NCBI GenBank assembly: GCA_002709005.1
Contig: PAPH01000071.1
Location: 1 to 59,360, forward strand
Length of the DNA stretch: 59,360 nucleotides
Origin: Hyphomicrobiales bacterium
GTDB taxonomy: Bacteria > Pseudomonadota > Alphaproteobacteria > Rhizobiales > Rhizobiaceae
Direction of reading: 5' to 3'
Part shown: piece by piece, positions 23,814 to 32,111 of the stretch
Position numbering within the stretch: the first letter of the stretch is position 1
Layout: the number at the start of each line of letters is the position of its first letter
Made by a program: the position numbers and the translations under genes
Notes under the pieces: model-generated
Seen by the model: only the letters and a program-made list of their open reading frames with translations
What the model was told of the DNA's origin: nothing
Databases searched by the model: none

Positions 23814-25163
23814 TCACACGGCGAGCGAATGCCTCGCCTTGCCGGTTTGCAGGTAGGTGTCGAATGCCGAGGCGATGGAGCGGACGAAGGGCCGTCCCTT
23901 TTCGGTCAACCGGAAGACACCGTTCCTGAGTTCGACCAGTCCGTCGGCTTCCGATTCCGCCAGCGAGGTGGCTTCCTCGATGATCGCGTTCGCGTCGGGG
24001 CCGAATTCGCTGGTCATCCCGGCGAAGGAGAAGGCGAAATCGCACATGAGAAGTTCGATGGCGCGGGCGCGCACCCGGTCTTCGCGAGCAAGCTCGAATC
24101 CGCGCTCGGTTGCTAGACGGCCTTCCGTTACCCGGCGCTGGTACTCGGCCGTCGCCGGCACGTTCTGGACATAACCTTGCGGCATCTGGCCGATCGAGGA
24201 GGCGCCGAGGCCGATCAGGGCGTCGGCGGTATCGACCGTATAACCCTGGAAGTTGCGGCGCATGGTCCCGGTCGCGGCGGCGATCGCGAGGCTGTCGGTG
24301 GGAAGAGCGAAATGGTCAATGCCGATCGCTGCGTAACCGGCAGTGGTGACCTGCGCGGCGGCATGGTTCATCTGCGCGAAACGCTCGGTGACGTCTGGCA
24401 GGGCGTCTTCGGGGATCATCTTCTGGTGCGTCTTCATCCACGGCACATGGGCATAGCCGAAGAGCGCGATCCGATCCGGCGAGAAGGAGAGAACCTGCTC
24501 GAGAGTTCGGTGAACCGATTCGCGGGTCTGGTAGGGCAGGCCGTAGAGCACGTCGCAATTGACGGATTTCACGCCTCGCGCGCGGACCTGATCGATCACT
24601 TCTTTTGTCTGTTCGAAACTTTGCAGGCGGTTGATCGCCTTCTGCACCTTCTCGTCGAAGTCCTGAACGCCGATGGAGGCGCGGGTCAGGCCGATTTCGG
24701 CCAGCGCGTCGTAACGCGGGCCGTCGAGATCGTTCGGGTCCATCTCGACCGAGATTTCGGCGTCGGGATCGAAGTCGAAGCGGTTGCGCAGCAGATCGGA
24801 GAGGGCGATCATGTCCTCGGGTTTCAGCATGGTCGGCGAACCGCCGCCCCAATGCAGCGCGGTGACCCGGCAGCCCGGGTCGACAAGCTCGGCGACGGTG
24901 TCGATCTCGTGCCTGAGTGCGGCGAGATAGGTCGTCAGCGGCTCGTAGCGCAGCGTCTGCTTGGTGGTGCAGCCGCAGAACCAGCAAAGCCGGTCGCAAT
25001 AGGGGATATGGACATAGAGCGAGAGGGTCTGGCCGGGTTTGAGCGCGCGAAGCCAGCGACCGTATGTCGCGGAATCCACGCCATCATGGAAGTGCGGCGC
25101 GGTGGGATAGCTCGTATAACGCGGCGCGGGGCCGGCATGGCGCTGGACGAGAACTTTTTGCAT
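23814..25163 (-). CDS. hemN: Oxygen-independent coproporphyrinogen III dehydrogenase
   Basis: A 449-residue radical-SAM enzyme that decarboxylates coproporphyrinogen III to protoporphyrinogen IX without oxygen. The [4Fe-4S] ligands are C56, C60 and C63 in YCDRLCWFCGC, and LHWGGGSPTML follows as the SAM-site glycine segment; the HemN N-terminus PAPRYTSYPTAPHF is present. Start at the ATG at 25163; in-frame sequence up to 25385 overlaps the divergent regulator. It is divergent from fnrN across a gap holding a perfect FNR box, so oxygen-limited induction is expected. The sequence length and motifs fit true HemN rather than HemW. Confidence 0.95.
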   Translation of the reverse strand: MQKVLVQRHAGPAPRYTSYPTAPHFHDGVDSATYGRWLRALKPGQTLSLYVHIPYCDRLCWFCGCTTKQTLRYEPLTTYLAALRHEIDTVAELVDPGCRVTALHWGGGSPTMLKPEDMIALSDLLRNRFDFDPDAEISVEMDPNDLDGPRYDALAEIGLTRASIGVQDFDEKVQKAINRLQSFEQTKEVIDQVRARGVKSVNCDVLYGLPYQTRESVHRTLEQVLSFSPDRIALFGYAHVPWMKTHQKMIPEDALPDVTERFAQMNHAAAQVTTAGYAAIGIDHFALPTDSLAIAAATGTMRRNFQGYTVDTADALIGLGASSIGQMPQGYVQNVPATAEYQRRVTEGRLATERGFELAREDRVRARAIELLMCDFAFSFAGMTSEFGPDANAIIEEATSLAESEADGLVELRNGVFRLTEKGRPFVRSIASAFDTYLQTGKARHSLAV

Positions 25164-25220
25164 GCTCGGTAATTCCTGTTGGCGGTCATTCCTGAATGAC
25201 GCCGGAGGAGGCCGGGCGCA

Positions 25221-25234
25221 TTGATGTCGATCAA
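25221..25234. promoter_or_regulatory. FNR/FixK-type anaerobox between hemN and fnrN
   Basis: TTGATGTCGATCAA is a perfect TTGAT-N4-ATCAA palindrome, the consensus for FNR/FnrN/FixK proteins. It lies 58 bp upstream of the hemN ATG and about 100 bp upstream of the fnrN start. It could activate hemN and autoregulate fnrN under low oxygen. Confidence 0.92.
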
Positions 25235-25332
25235 GGCTCAACTGATCCGCGAGGGCTTGCCGACAAGAAACCGGTATCGCAGCAATTCGATAATTAGTAT
25301 GTTGCGAAAAGCATTTTTGAGCATGGGGAGAG

Positions 25333-26064
25333 ATGGTGATGGACGCGAGACGCAAGGACATCCACAACTCTGACGTACCGGCCATTTGCGCGGCTTGCGA
25401 GGCGCGGCATCGCGGTGTCTGTGGCGCTCTTTCCTCCGATCAGTTGCAGACGTTGAGCAAGTCGGCCAGCCGGAAGAAGCTCGGTTCGGGTGCGGAACTC
25501 GTCGGCGAAAGCCTCGCCACGTCAAGCTATTCCAACATCATTGGCGGCGTTGTGAAACTGGTGAAAATGCTGGCCGACGGACGCCAGCAGATTGTCGGTC
25601 TCCAGTTCGCGCCGGACTTTCTCGGGCGGCCCTTCCGTGCGGAAAGTTCCCTGACCGCGGAAGCGGCGACAGATGTCAGCGTGTGTACCTTCCCCAAGAC
25701 GGTGATCGAGCGGATGATCGCCGACACGCCGGAACTCGAGCACAGGCTGCTCGAGCAGACACTGAAGGAACTCGACGAAGCGCGCGACTGGATGGTGACG
25801 CTCGGCCGCAAGACGGCGGCCGAAAAAGTCGCGAGTTTCCTTCTGCTGATCGCCACCAATGCGGACCCGGAGAACGACGGCGATTCCGCGGAGTTCGATC
25901 TCCCGCTGACCCGTTCGGACATCGCAGACTTTCTCGGTCTGACGATCGAGACCGTCAGCCGCCAGATGACGAAGCTGCGGAAGGAAGGCGTCATCGAGGT
26001 GCGGAACAACCGCCACGTGATCGTTGGCGACCTCGATGCGCTCGCCGATGTGGCGGGGGACTGA
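25333..26064 (+). CDS. fnrN: Oxygen-responsive FNR-type transcription regulator
   Basis: A 243-residue Crp/Fnr-family regulator. N-terminal cysteines C19, C22 and C30 (CAACEARHRGVC) plus C118 (VSVCTF) give the FnrN pattern of a [4Fe-4S] oxygen sensor. A cyclic-nucleotide-like beta barrel follows, then the dimer helix and the HTH DIADFLGLTIETVSRQM with the FNR-type recognition residues ETVSR. It should sense falling oxygen and bind TTGAT-N4-ATCAA boxes. GGGGAG at 25325-25330 is very close to the ATG at 25333 and better spaced for the in-frame ATG at 25339, which is an alternative start. Confidence 0.93.
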   Translation: MVMDARRKDIHNSDVPAICAACEARHRGVCGALSSDQLQTLSKSASRKKLGSGAELVGESLATSSYSNIIGGVVKLVKMLADGRQQIVGLQFAPDFLGRPFRAESSLTAEAATDVSVCTFPKTVIERMIADTPELEHRLLEQTLKELDEARDWMVTLGRKTAAEKVASFLLLIATNADPENDGDSAEFDLPLTRSDIADFLGLTIETVSRQMTKLRKEGVIEVRNNRHVIVGDLDALADVAGD

Positions 26065-26093
26065 CCCTCCGCCGCGGGATGGGTTTTCTTACA

Positions 26094-26109
26094 TTTACGT
26101 CAACGTCAA
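26094..26109. promoter_or_regulatory. Palindromic TTTACGT-N2-ACGTCAA element upstream of ETF-QO
   Basis: TTTACGTCAACGTCAA forms a near-perfect palindrome with ACGT cores separated by two bases. It lies 150 bp before the ETF-QO start, in the gap after fnrN. The architecture resembles operators of MerR-family regulators of branched-chain amino acid or fatty acid breakdown (LiuR type), whose regulons include ETF genes. The regulator is not in this window, so the assignment is inference. Confidence 0.5.
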
Positions 26110-26260
26110 TAATTGCTAGATGATTGCTCGCCAATCTCCCTGAAATCGAGGGGAGACAACTCGACATATGAGTCGGCATTTGCCAGAAAAAGGCGACAAT
26201 GGCAGCGCGGGGCCGTACGGGTTCGGATTTCCGCGAAACAGCAGGGAAGAGGATATCGGC

Positions 26261-27913
26261 ATGGAACTCCCGGAACGCGAAAGCATGGAATTCGATGTCG
26301 TCATCGTCGGCGCCGGCCCGGCTGGCCTGTCGGCGGCCATTCGCATCAAGGAACTCGATCCCGAGTTGACGGTGGTCGTTCTCGAGAAGGGGGGAGAGGT
26401 TGGAGCCCATATCCTGTCGGGCGCCGTGGTCGACCCGGTCGGTATCGACAAGCTGATCCCGGACTGGCGCGACGACCCCGACCATCCGTTCCAGACCGAG
26501 GTGACGGACGATCATTTCCTGGTTCTCGGTCCTGCCGGTTCCGTCAAGCTTCCCAATTTCATGATGCCGCCGCTGATGAGCAATCACGGCAACTACATCG
26601 TCTCGCTCGGCAATGTCTGCAAATGGCTTGCGGGCCGCGCCGAGGCGCTCGGCGTCGAGATCTATCCGGGATTCGCGGCGAGCGAGGTTCTCTATAACGA
26701 CGCGGGCGCCGTCATCGGGGTCGCGACCGGCGACATGGGCGTAGGCCGCGACGGCGAACCCGGCGGCGCCTATGCGCGCGGCATGGCGCTGTTGGGCAAA
26801 TATGTGCTGCTCGGCGAAGGCGTGCGCGGCTCGCTGTCGAAAGAGCTTATCGAGAAGTTCTCGCTGGGCGAGGAGCGCGACCCGCAGAAATACGGAATCG
26901 GCCTCAAGGAACTCTGGGAGGTCAAGCCGGAGAACCACAAGCCGGGAACCGTGCAGCATTCCTTTGGCTGGCCGCTCGACATGAAGACCGGCGGTGGCTC
27001 GTTCCTCTATCATTTCGGCGACAATCTGGTCGCCGTCGGCTTCGTGGTTCACCTCAACTACAAGAACCCCTATCTTTCGCCGTTCCAGGAATTCCAGCGC
27101 TTCAAGACCCATGCGGCGATCGCACCGGTCTTCGAAGGGGCCAAGCGTATTTCCTATGGCGCGCGCGCCATCTCGGAAGGCGGCTATCAGTCGGTGCCGA
27201 AACTGGCATTCCCGGGTGGCGCGCTGATCGGCTGTTCGGCCGGCTTCGTCAACGTGCCCCGCATCAAGGGCTCCCATAATGCCGTCCTGTCGGGCATGCT
27301 GGCGGCGGAACACCTGGTCGAGGCGATTTCGGCCGGGCGCAGCAACGATACTCTGGAAGCCTATGATGCAGCCTGGCGGAGCTCGGCGATCGGCAGCGAC
27401 CTGAAGAAGGTCCGCAACGTCAAGCCGCTGTGGTCGAAATTCGGCACGATCGGCGGCGTCATGCTCGGCGGCATCGACATGTGGTGCAACACGCTGTTCG
27501 GCTTCTCGCCCCTCGGCACGCTCAAGCACGGCAAGCCGGACTACGCGTGCTTGGAGCCGGCATCGAAATTCAAGCCGATCGACTACCCCAAGCCGGATGG
27601 CGAACTGACCTTCGATCGGCTGTCCTCGGTGTTCCTGTCGAACACCAACCACGAGGAGGACCAGCCGGTTCACCTTCAGGTCAAGGACATGGAGCTGCAG
27701 AAGCGGTCGGAACACGACATCTATGCCGGCCCGTCCACCCGTTACTGCCCTGCGGGCGTCTACGAGTGGGTCGAGGAGGACGGCAAGGACGTGTTCGTCA
27801 TCAACGCGCAGAACTGCGTGCACTGCAAGACCTGCGACATCAAGGATCCGAACCAGAACATCAACTGGGTGCCGCCGCAGGGCGGGGAAGGTCCTGTCTA
27901 CCAAGACATGTAG
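26261..27913 (+). CDS. Electron transfer flavoprotein-ubiquinone oxidoreductase
   Basis: A 550-residue ETF-QO, the usual length. It passes electrons from ETF, reduced by acyl-CoA dehydrogenases, to ubiquinone at the inner membrane. The FAD-binding N-terminus FDVVIVGAGPAGLSAAIR and GAHILSGAVVDP are typical. The C-terminal [4Fe-4S] ligands are readable in YCPAGVYEW and NCVHCKTCDIKDPNQ. I start at the ATG at 26261 behind GGGAAGAGG; a frame from 26168 adds 31 residues unlike the family, and the ATG at 26285 is also possible. A TTTACGT palindrome upstream may tie it to a catabolic regulon. Confidence 0.95.
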   Translation: MELPERESMEFDVVIVGAGPAGLSAAIRIKELDPELTVVVLEKGGEVGAHILSGAVVDPVGIDKLIPDWRDDPDHPFQTEVTDDHFLVLGPAGSVKLPNFMMPPLMSNHGNYIVSLGNVCKWLAGRAEALGVEIYPGFAASEVLYNDAGAVIGVATGDMGVGRDGEPGGAYARGMALLGKYVLLGEGVRGSLSKELIEKFSLGEERDPQKYGIGLKELWEVKPENHKPGTVQHSFGWPLDMKTGGGSFLYHFGDNLVAVGFVVHLNYKNPYLSPFQEFQRFKTHAAIAPVFEGAKRISYGARAISEGGYQSVPKLAFPGGALIGCSAGFVNVPRIKGSHNAVLSGMLAAEHLVEAISAGRSNDTLEAYDAAWRSSAIGSDLKKVRNVKPLWSKFGTIGGVMLGGIDMWCNTLFGFSPLGTLKHGKPDYACLEPASKFKPIDYPKPDGELTFDRLSSVFLSNTNHEEDQPVHLQVKDMELQKRSEHDIYAGPSTRYCPAGVYEWVEEDGKDVFVINAQNCVHCKTCDIKDPNQNINWVPPQGGEGPVYQDM

Positions 27914-27936
27914 CGCGCGGACCGCCATCCGCGCGC
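27913..27936. other. GC hairpin between ETF-QO and the dehalogenase-like gene
   Basis: An 8-bp inverted repeat (GCGCGCGG / CCGCGCGC) with an 8-base spacer begins at the last base of the ETF-QO stop codon. No U-run follows, so it may be an RNA-stability or attenuating hairpin rather than a full terminator. Confidence 0.4.
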
Positions 27937-27971
27937 CGGGAAGTCCTCAACCGGCGGGGGAGAATGTGTCC

Positions 27972-28865
27972 ATGAGCGAACTGTTTGTCGGTTTCGACAC
28001 GCGCACGGTTTCCGGCGACGGCTGCGATATTCATCTCAGGATCAAGGGCTCCGGTCCTCCGCTCGTGCTTCTCCACGGCTATCCGCAATGCCATGCCACC
28101 TGGCACCGCATCGCTCCGGCGTTGGCCGAGCGCTTCACCGTCGTGTTGCCCGATCTTCGCGGCTATGGCGCGAGCGGCGTGCCCGATGCCGGCTCGGATT
28201 ATGCCGCCTATTCGAAGCGCGCGATGGGCCGCGATCTTCTCGCGGTGATGGATAATCTCGGCTTCGACCGTTTCAGCCTGGTTGGTCACGATCGCGGCGC
28301 GCGCGTCTCCTACCGGCTGGCGTTCGATCACCCCGAGCGGATCGAGAAGCTCGGCATCGTCGAGGTGATCCCGACGGGCGAGATGTGGCGGCACTTCGAT
28401 GCGGCGATGGCGATGGGCGCCTATCACTGGACGTTTCTCGCCCAGCCGGCGCCGCTGCCGGAAAAGCTGATTTCCGCTGATCCGCAGTTTTATGTCGACT
28501 GGACGCTGAAGAGCTGGACCCGGGACAAGTCGCTGGAGGTTTTCGACCCCGGGGCCTTGGCGATGTATCGCGAGGCATATTCGCAGCCGGATCGGGTCGC
28601 GGCGATGTGTGCGGATTACCGCGCCGGTGCGACGATTGACAGGGAACTCGACGAAGCCGATCGCGCCGCCGGCCGGAAAATCACCGTTCCGCTGCATTTC
28701 GTCTGGTCAAATCACGGCTTCCCGGCGCAATCCGGCGATCCGCTCGGGCTCTGGAAAGAATGGGCCGAGACGGTGACGGGCGAAAGCGTCGAGGCGGGGC
28801 ATTTCGCGATGGAAGAAAACCCCGACGCCGTGCTGGCCGCTCTGTCGCCGTTTCTCTTGGCCTGA
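27972..28865 (+). CDS. Alpha/beta hydrolase, haloacetate dehalogenase-like
   Basis: A 297-residue alpha/beta hydrolase. The nucleophile elbow reads LVGHDRGARVSYRLA, with aspartate D107 rather than serine, which places it with dehalogenases and epoxide hydrolases. DLRGYGASGVP, DHPERIEKLGIVEV and HFVWSNHG are close to the fluoroacetate dehalogenase subfamily, and the general base histidine is in VEAGHFAMEENP. It probably hydrolyses haloacetate-like or related small acids; the natural substrate is not certain. Start ATG at 27972 behind GGGGGAG. It follows ETF-QO by 58 bp on the same strand. Confidence 0.82.
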   Translation: MSELFVGFDTRTVSGDGCDIHLRIKGSGPPLVLLHGYPQCHATWHRIAPALAERFTVVLPDLRGYGASGVPDAGSDYAAYSKRAMGRDLLAVMDNLGFDRFSLVGHDRGARVSYRLAFDHPERIEKLGIVEVIPTGEMWRHFDAAMAMGAYHWTFLAQPAPLPEKLISADPQFYVDWTLKSWTRDKSLEVFDPGALAMYREAYSQPDRVAAMCADYRAGATIDRELDEADRAAGRKITVPLHFVWSNHGFPAQSGDPLGLWKEWAETVTGESVEAGHFAMEENPDAVLAALSPFLLA

Positions 28866-28892
28866 TCCGAGCCTCCGGGCAGAGGAACGGTG

Positions 28893-30392
28893 CTACTGGA
28901 ACGCGGTTTCGAAGAAGGAGCGCAGCTTGCGGGAATGGAGCCGTTCGGGCGCCATGGCGGCCAGCTTCTCCATGGCCATCAATCCGATTTTCAGGTGCTG
29001 GTTGACCTGCTTGCGGTAGAAGTCGGACGCCATGCCCGGCAGTTTGAGTTCGCCATGCAGCGGCTTGTCCGATACACAAAGGAGCGTGCCGTAGGGAACG
29101 CGGAAGCGGAAGCCGTTGGCCGCGATGGTGGCCGATTCCATGTCGAGCGCGATGGCGCGTGACTGCGACAGCCGCTGTACCGGGCCGCTCTGGTCGCGCA
29201 GTTCCCAGTTGCGGTTGTCGATGGTCGCGACCGTCCCTGTCCGCATGATCCGCTTCAGGTCGTAGCCGTCATAGCCGGTGACATCGGCCACCGCCTCCTG
29301 GAGCGCGACCTGGACCTCGGCGAGCGCCGGGATCGGCACCCAGGCGGGCAGATCGTCGTCAAGAACGTGATCCTCGCGCACATAGGCATGGGCGAGGACG
29401 TAGTCTCCCAGCGCCTGGCTGTGGCGCAGTCCCGCGCAGTGGCCGAGCATCAGCCAGGCATGCGGACGCAGAACGGCAATGTGGTCGGTGATCGTCTTGG
29501 CGTTGGAGGGCCCGACGCCGATATTGACCATGGTGATGCCGCCATGGCCCTTCTTCATCAGGTGATAGGCCGGCATCTGCGGCCCGCGGGGCGGGGCCAT
29601 GCCCTTGATCGGCTCGGAATGGCCGGCCGGTGTCACGAGATTGCCCGGTTCCACGAAGGCGTCGTATCCGCCCCCGCCTTCGGCCATCAGGTTGCGCGCG
29701 TGTGCGATGAAATCGTCGATATAGAACTGGTAGTTGGTAAACAGCACGAAGTTCTGGAAATGCGTCGCGCTGGTGGCCGTGTAGTGGGACAGCCGGGCGA
29801 GCGAGTAGTCGACGCGCTGCGCCTTGAAGGGGGCCAGCGGTTGGCCTTCACCGGGCGCGGGCTCGTAGGTGCCGTTGACGATGTCGTCATCGGTATTCGT
29901 CAGGTCCGGTGTGTCGAAGATGTCGCGCAGCGGAATATCGAGGTTCTCGGCGACCTCGGCTTCAACATAGGCGCCCTCGCCGAAAGCGAAGTGCAGCGGG
30001 ATCGGCGTGTCGGATTCCGACACTGTGACGGTGGTCTGGTGGTTCTTGATCAAGAGCGAAAGCTGGTCGATCAGGTAGGCGCGGAACAGATCCGGCCGGG
30101 TGATCGTGGTCGCATGCAGGCCGGGGGCGGCGACATGGCCAAAGGAAAGGCGCGAATCCACTTGGGCGAAGGAACTCGTCTGGAGCGATACCTGCGGGTA
30201 ATAGGCGCGATATCTGCCGCGGGGCTTTTCCCGCGCCAGGTTTTCGAAGGAGCTTCGGAGGAAACTCGTATTGCGCTCGTAAAGCTTGTCCAGCGCGTCG
30301 ACGGCGGCGGTGGCGTCGTCGAATTGCCGGGCTTCGAAGGGTTCGGGTGAGATGATGCCGTTTTCCGGCCGGGTCGTGAATCGTTTGTCCAT
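28893..30392 (-). CDS. amn: AMP nucleosidase
   Basis: A 499-residue AMP nucleosidase, which cleaves AMP to adenine and ribose 5-phosphate and so controls the AMP pool. The N-terminal regulatory domain is followed by the nucleoside-phosphorylase-like catalytic domain, with VNIGVGPSNAKTITDHIAVL, WLMLGHCAGLRHSQ and LDMESATIAANGFRFRVPYG, the last carrying the usual ME-S acidic pair. The length agrees with the E. coli enzyme (484). It converges with the hydrolase gene, the stops 27 bp apart. Single gene, no visible operon partners. Confidence 0.93.
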   Translation of the reverse strand: MDKRFTTRPENGIISPEPFEARQFDDATAAVDALDKLYERNTSFLRSSFENLAREKPRGRYRAYYPQVSLQTSSFAQVDSRLSFGHVAAPGLHATTITRPDLFRAYLIDQLSLLIKNHQTTVTVSESDTPIPLHFAFGEGAYVEAEVAENLDIPLRDIFDTPDLTNTDDDIVNGTYEPAPGEGQPLAPFKAQRVDYSLARLSHYTATSATHFQNFVLFTNYQFYIDDFIAHARNLMAEGGGGYDAFVEPGNLVTPAGHSEPIKGMAPPRGPQMPAYHLMKKGHGGITMVNIGVGPSNAKTITDHIAVLRPHAWLMLGHCAGLRHSQALGDYVLAHAYVREDHVLDDDLPAWVPIPALAEVQVALQEAVADVTGYDGYDLKRIMRTGTVATIDNRNWELRDQSGPVQRLSQSRAIALDMESATIAANGFRFRVPYGTLLCVSDKPLHGELKLPGMASDFYRKQVNQHLKIGLMAMEKLAAMAPERLHSRKLRSFFETAFQ

Positions 30393-30492
30393 GGCGAGTT
30401 ATAGCCGCAAGATCGCGACATGCAAAAGACGTCCCCGCAACTGACGCCCCAGGGCAAGCTCGGCGGCCCGGAAATGCGGGCCGCCTGGCGGC

Positions 30493-31107
30493 TCAGGCGG
30501 GGCCGTATTCGTTGGGGTGCTCGTCGCCTTTCTTGGCCAACCAGATGATCAGTATGATCCAGCCGATGATGGGGATCAGGCCGAGCAGCTGCCACCAGCC
30601 GGAACGGCCGGTATCGTGAAGGCGGCGTGCGCCCACGGCGAGCGAGGGAACGAGTACAGCCAGCGAGAACAGCGTGCTGAGCGGCGAGAAGTCGTTCGCA
30701 CCGAACAGCATGAGGTCGACCATCGATGCGACGAGGTTGGCGATGAAGGAAAAGAGGACGAACCACCAGAATTCCGGGCGCCGCGAGCGGCCTTGGAAAA
30801 GGGCGTATCGCTTGAAGACGGTTCGGACGCTGTCCTGAAATCCGTTCGGGTGATAACCCTGCTCGGCGTTCTGGAATTCCGCTGCCAATGGTTGGCCTGA
30901 ACCGGGAGGAGGCGGAGGGGCTGCGACCGGGGTGCCGCCCAGCGTCGGGAGCACGGTTGCGGCCTTTGCCCAGTCCTGCATTCCTTCGGACCACACGAGC
31001 GTGTCCGGGCCTATCGTTCCGTCCTGCGCCAAGCGCGCCGCTTCGCTTTCGCTCACCGGGCCTTTTCGCTCGCCGTTTTCGGCGTAGTACCAGCTCTTCT
31101 CCGCCAT
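30493..31107 (-). CDS. GYF_2-DUF805 membrane protein
   Basis: A 204-residue protein with two parts. The first 60 residues form a GYF_2-type domain (SWYYAENGERKGPVSESEAA ... VWSEGMQDWAKA), thought to bind proline-rich or other partner proteins. After a proline-rich linker (APPPPPGSGQ), the remainder is a DUF805 membrane domain with several helices and the conserved GRSRRPEFWWF and ARRLHDTGRSGWW. Start at the ATG at 31107 behind GGAGGGG; a longer frame to 31173 is unlikely. Function unknown, probably at the inner membrane. Confidence 0.85.
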   Translation of the reverse strand: MAEKSWYYAENGERKGPVSESEAARLAQDGTIGPDTLVWSEGMQDWAKAATVLPTLGGTPVAAPPPPPGSGQPLAAEFQNAEQGYHPNGFQDSVRTVFKRYALFQGRSRRPEFWWFVLFSFIANLVASMVDLMLFGANDFSPLSTLFSLAVLVPSLAVGARRLHDTGRSGWWQLLGLIPIIGWIILIIWLAKKGDEHPNEYGPA

Positions 31108-31225
31108 GTGCGTCCCCTCCTGACAAGGATCATTTCCGGATTGCCCCGGCGCGGAGGTTACCACGAATTGCAAGCGAGTGAATTCCCCGGCCTTATGGTT
31201 ATCCCCGTCGGAGCGCGTGAACCGT

Positions 31226-31411
31226 TCAACCGGCGTTGCGCTGCAGGCTCACGAAGAGCACGAAGCCCGCGCCCGACAGGCCGTTGCCGGCGGTATTCGC
31301 CGCCGAATAGGCGAAGGCGCCGACGGGAGCGATAAAGATGGACGAGAAGAGAGCGATGCGCAGAGCGATCGCCATCGAGCGGCCGGCGGAGCGTGTTGCG
31401 GTGCGAATCAT
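31226..31411 (-). CDS. Small hydrophobic protein, 61 residues
   Basis: A short protein with a basic N-terminus (MIRTATRSAGRS) and one hydrophobic segment (MAIALRIALFSSIFIAPVGA), then a small-residue-rich end (AANTAGNGLSGAGFVLFVS). It could be a single-pass membrane protein or a cleaved export signal. AGAGGAAC stands eight bases before the ATG at 31411, which supports translation. It begins 15 bp after the stop of the other small gene at 31426, so the two may be co-transcribed. No family recognised. Confidence 0.5.
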   Translation of the reverse strand: MIRTATRSAGRSMAIALRIALFSSIFIAPVGAFAYSAANTAGNGLSGAGFVLFVSLQRNAG

Positions 31412-31425
31412 CGTTAGTTCCTCTC

Positions 31426-31590
31426 TTACTGGCGGACCAGCAGGCAATTGGGACCATCGGCGGGCGAGCAGAAGCGCGAAGCGCTGATCCAGTCGCCGCG
31501 ATTGGTGTTGGCGACGGCGGCCGCGAGAAGCATCGCGAAGATTGCCGCGATCAGGCAGATCAGGATGAAGCGGCGTGCCAGGATCGTCAT
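31426..31590 (-). CDS. Small single-pass membrane protein, 54 residues
   Basis: A 54-residue protein with a basic start (MTILARRF), a long hydrophobic helix (ILICLIAAIFAMLLAAAVAN) and a polar tail holding two cysteines (SRFCSPADGPNCLLVRQ) that could form a disulfide on the periplasmic side. GAGGGACC precedes the ATG at 31590 at a plausible distance. It is immediately upstream of the 61-residue gene on the same strand. No known family; the membrane topology is read directly from the sequence. Confidence 0.5.
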   Translation of the reverse strand: MTILARRFILICLIAAIFAMLLAAAVANTNRGDWISASRFCSPADGPNCLLVRQ

Positions 31591-31772
31591 TTGGGTGGTC
31601 CCTCGTTTGTTCGTGGCCGGAATATGGCAAAGTCCGGCTGAACCATGGCTGAGAGGGCCGTTCATCTGGGGTTCAAGGTGTTTAACGCGCCCTATTGCGG
31701 CGTTCGCGCAAAGAAAAACCGCGGCGTTCGCACACCGCGGTCTTCAAAATCCGACGTGGCCGGAATGCTGGT

Positions 31773-32111
31773 TTAGATGCGGCTCCAGTTCTCCGACCGG
31801 CAGAGAACCTTGAGAACGCAGCCCTGCATTTTCAGCGTATTGCCGCTGAGGGTGGCGTTGCCCGAGTAGGTCTTGTCCTTGGACGGATCGGTGATCGAGC
31901 CGGAGTATTTGCCGTTGCTGCCCGACATCTTGCCGATGCGCTTGCCCGCGTGCTCGCCGGTTTTCAGCGTCACGCAGTAGGAGCCGCCGCAGCTTGAGAT
32001 CGCGGCCGTTTCGCCGCTCTTGGTCTTCCAGTTGCCTTCAATGGGATCGGCAAGGGCCGGGGCCACCGAGAACGCAGTGAGCAAGAGGGCAGTCGTAAGA
32101 ATGCGTTTCAT
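31773..32111 (-). CDS. Secreted DUF2147-like protein
   Basis: A 112-residue exported protein: signal peptide (KRILTTALLLTAFSVAPALA) followed by a small beta domain with DPIEGNWKTKSGETAAISSC, GKRIGKMSG and the late GCVLKVLCRSENWSR, typical of the DUF2147 family. Four cysteines probably form two periplasmic disulfides. Function unknown. Start at the second of two adjacent ATG codons (32111), with GGGAGG five bases before it. Upstream at 32172-32183 there is an ACGTAA tandem that recalls the element before ETF-QO. Confidence 0.8.
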   Translation of the reverse strand: MKRILTTALLLTAFSVAPALADPIEGNWKTKSGETAAISSCGGSYCVTLKTGEHAGKRIGKMSGSNGKYSGSITDPSKDKTYSGNATLSGNTLKMQGCVLKVLCRSENWSRI

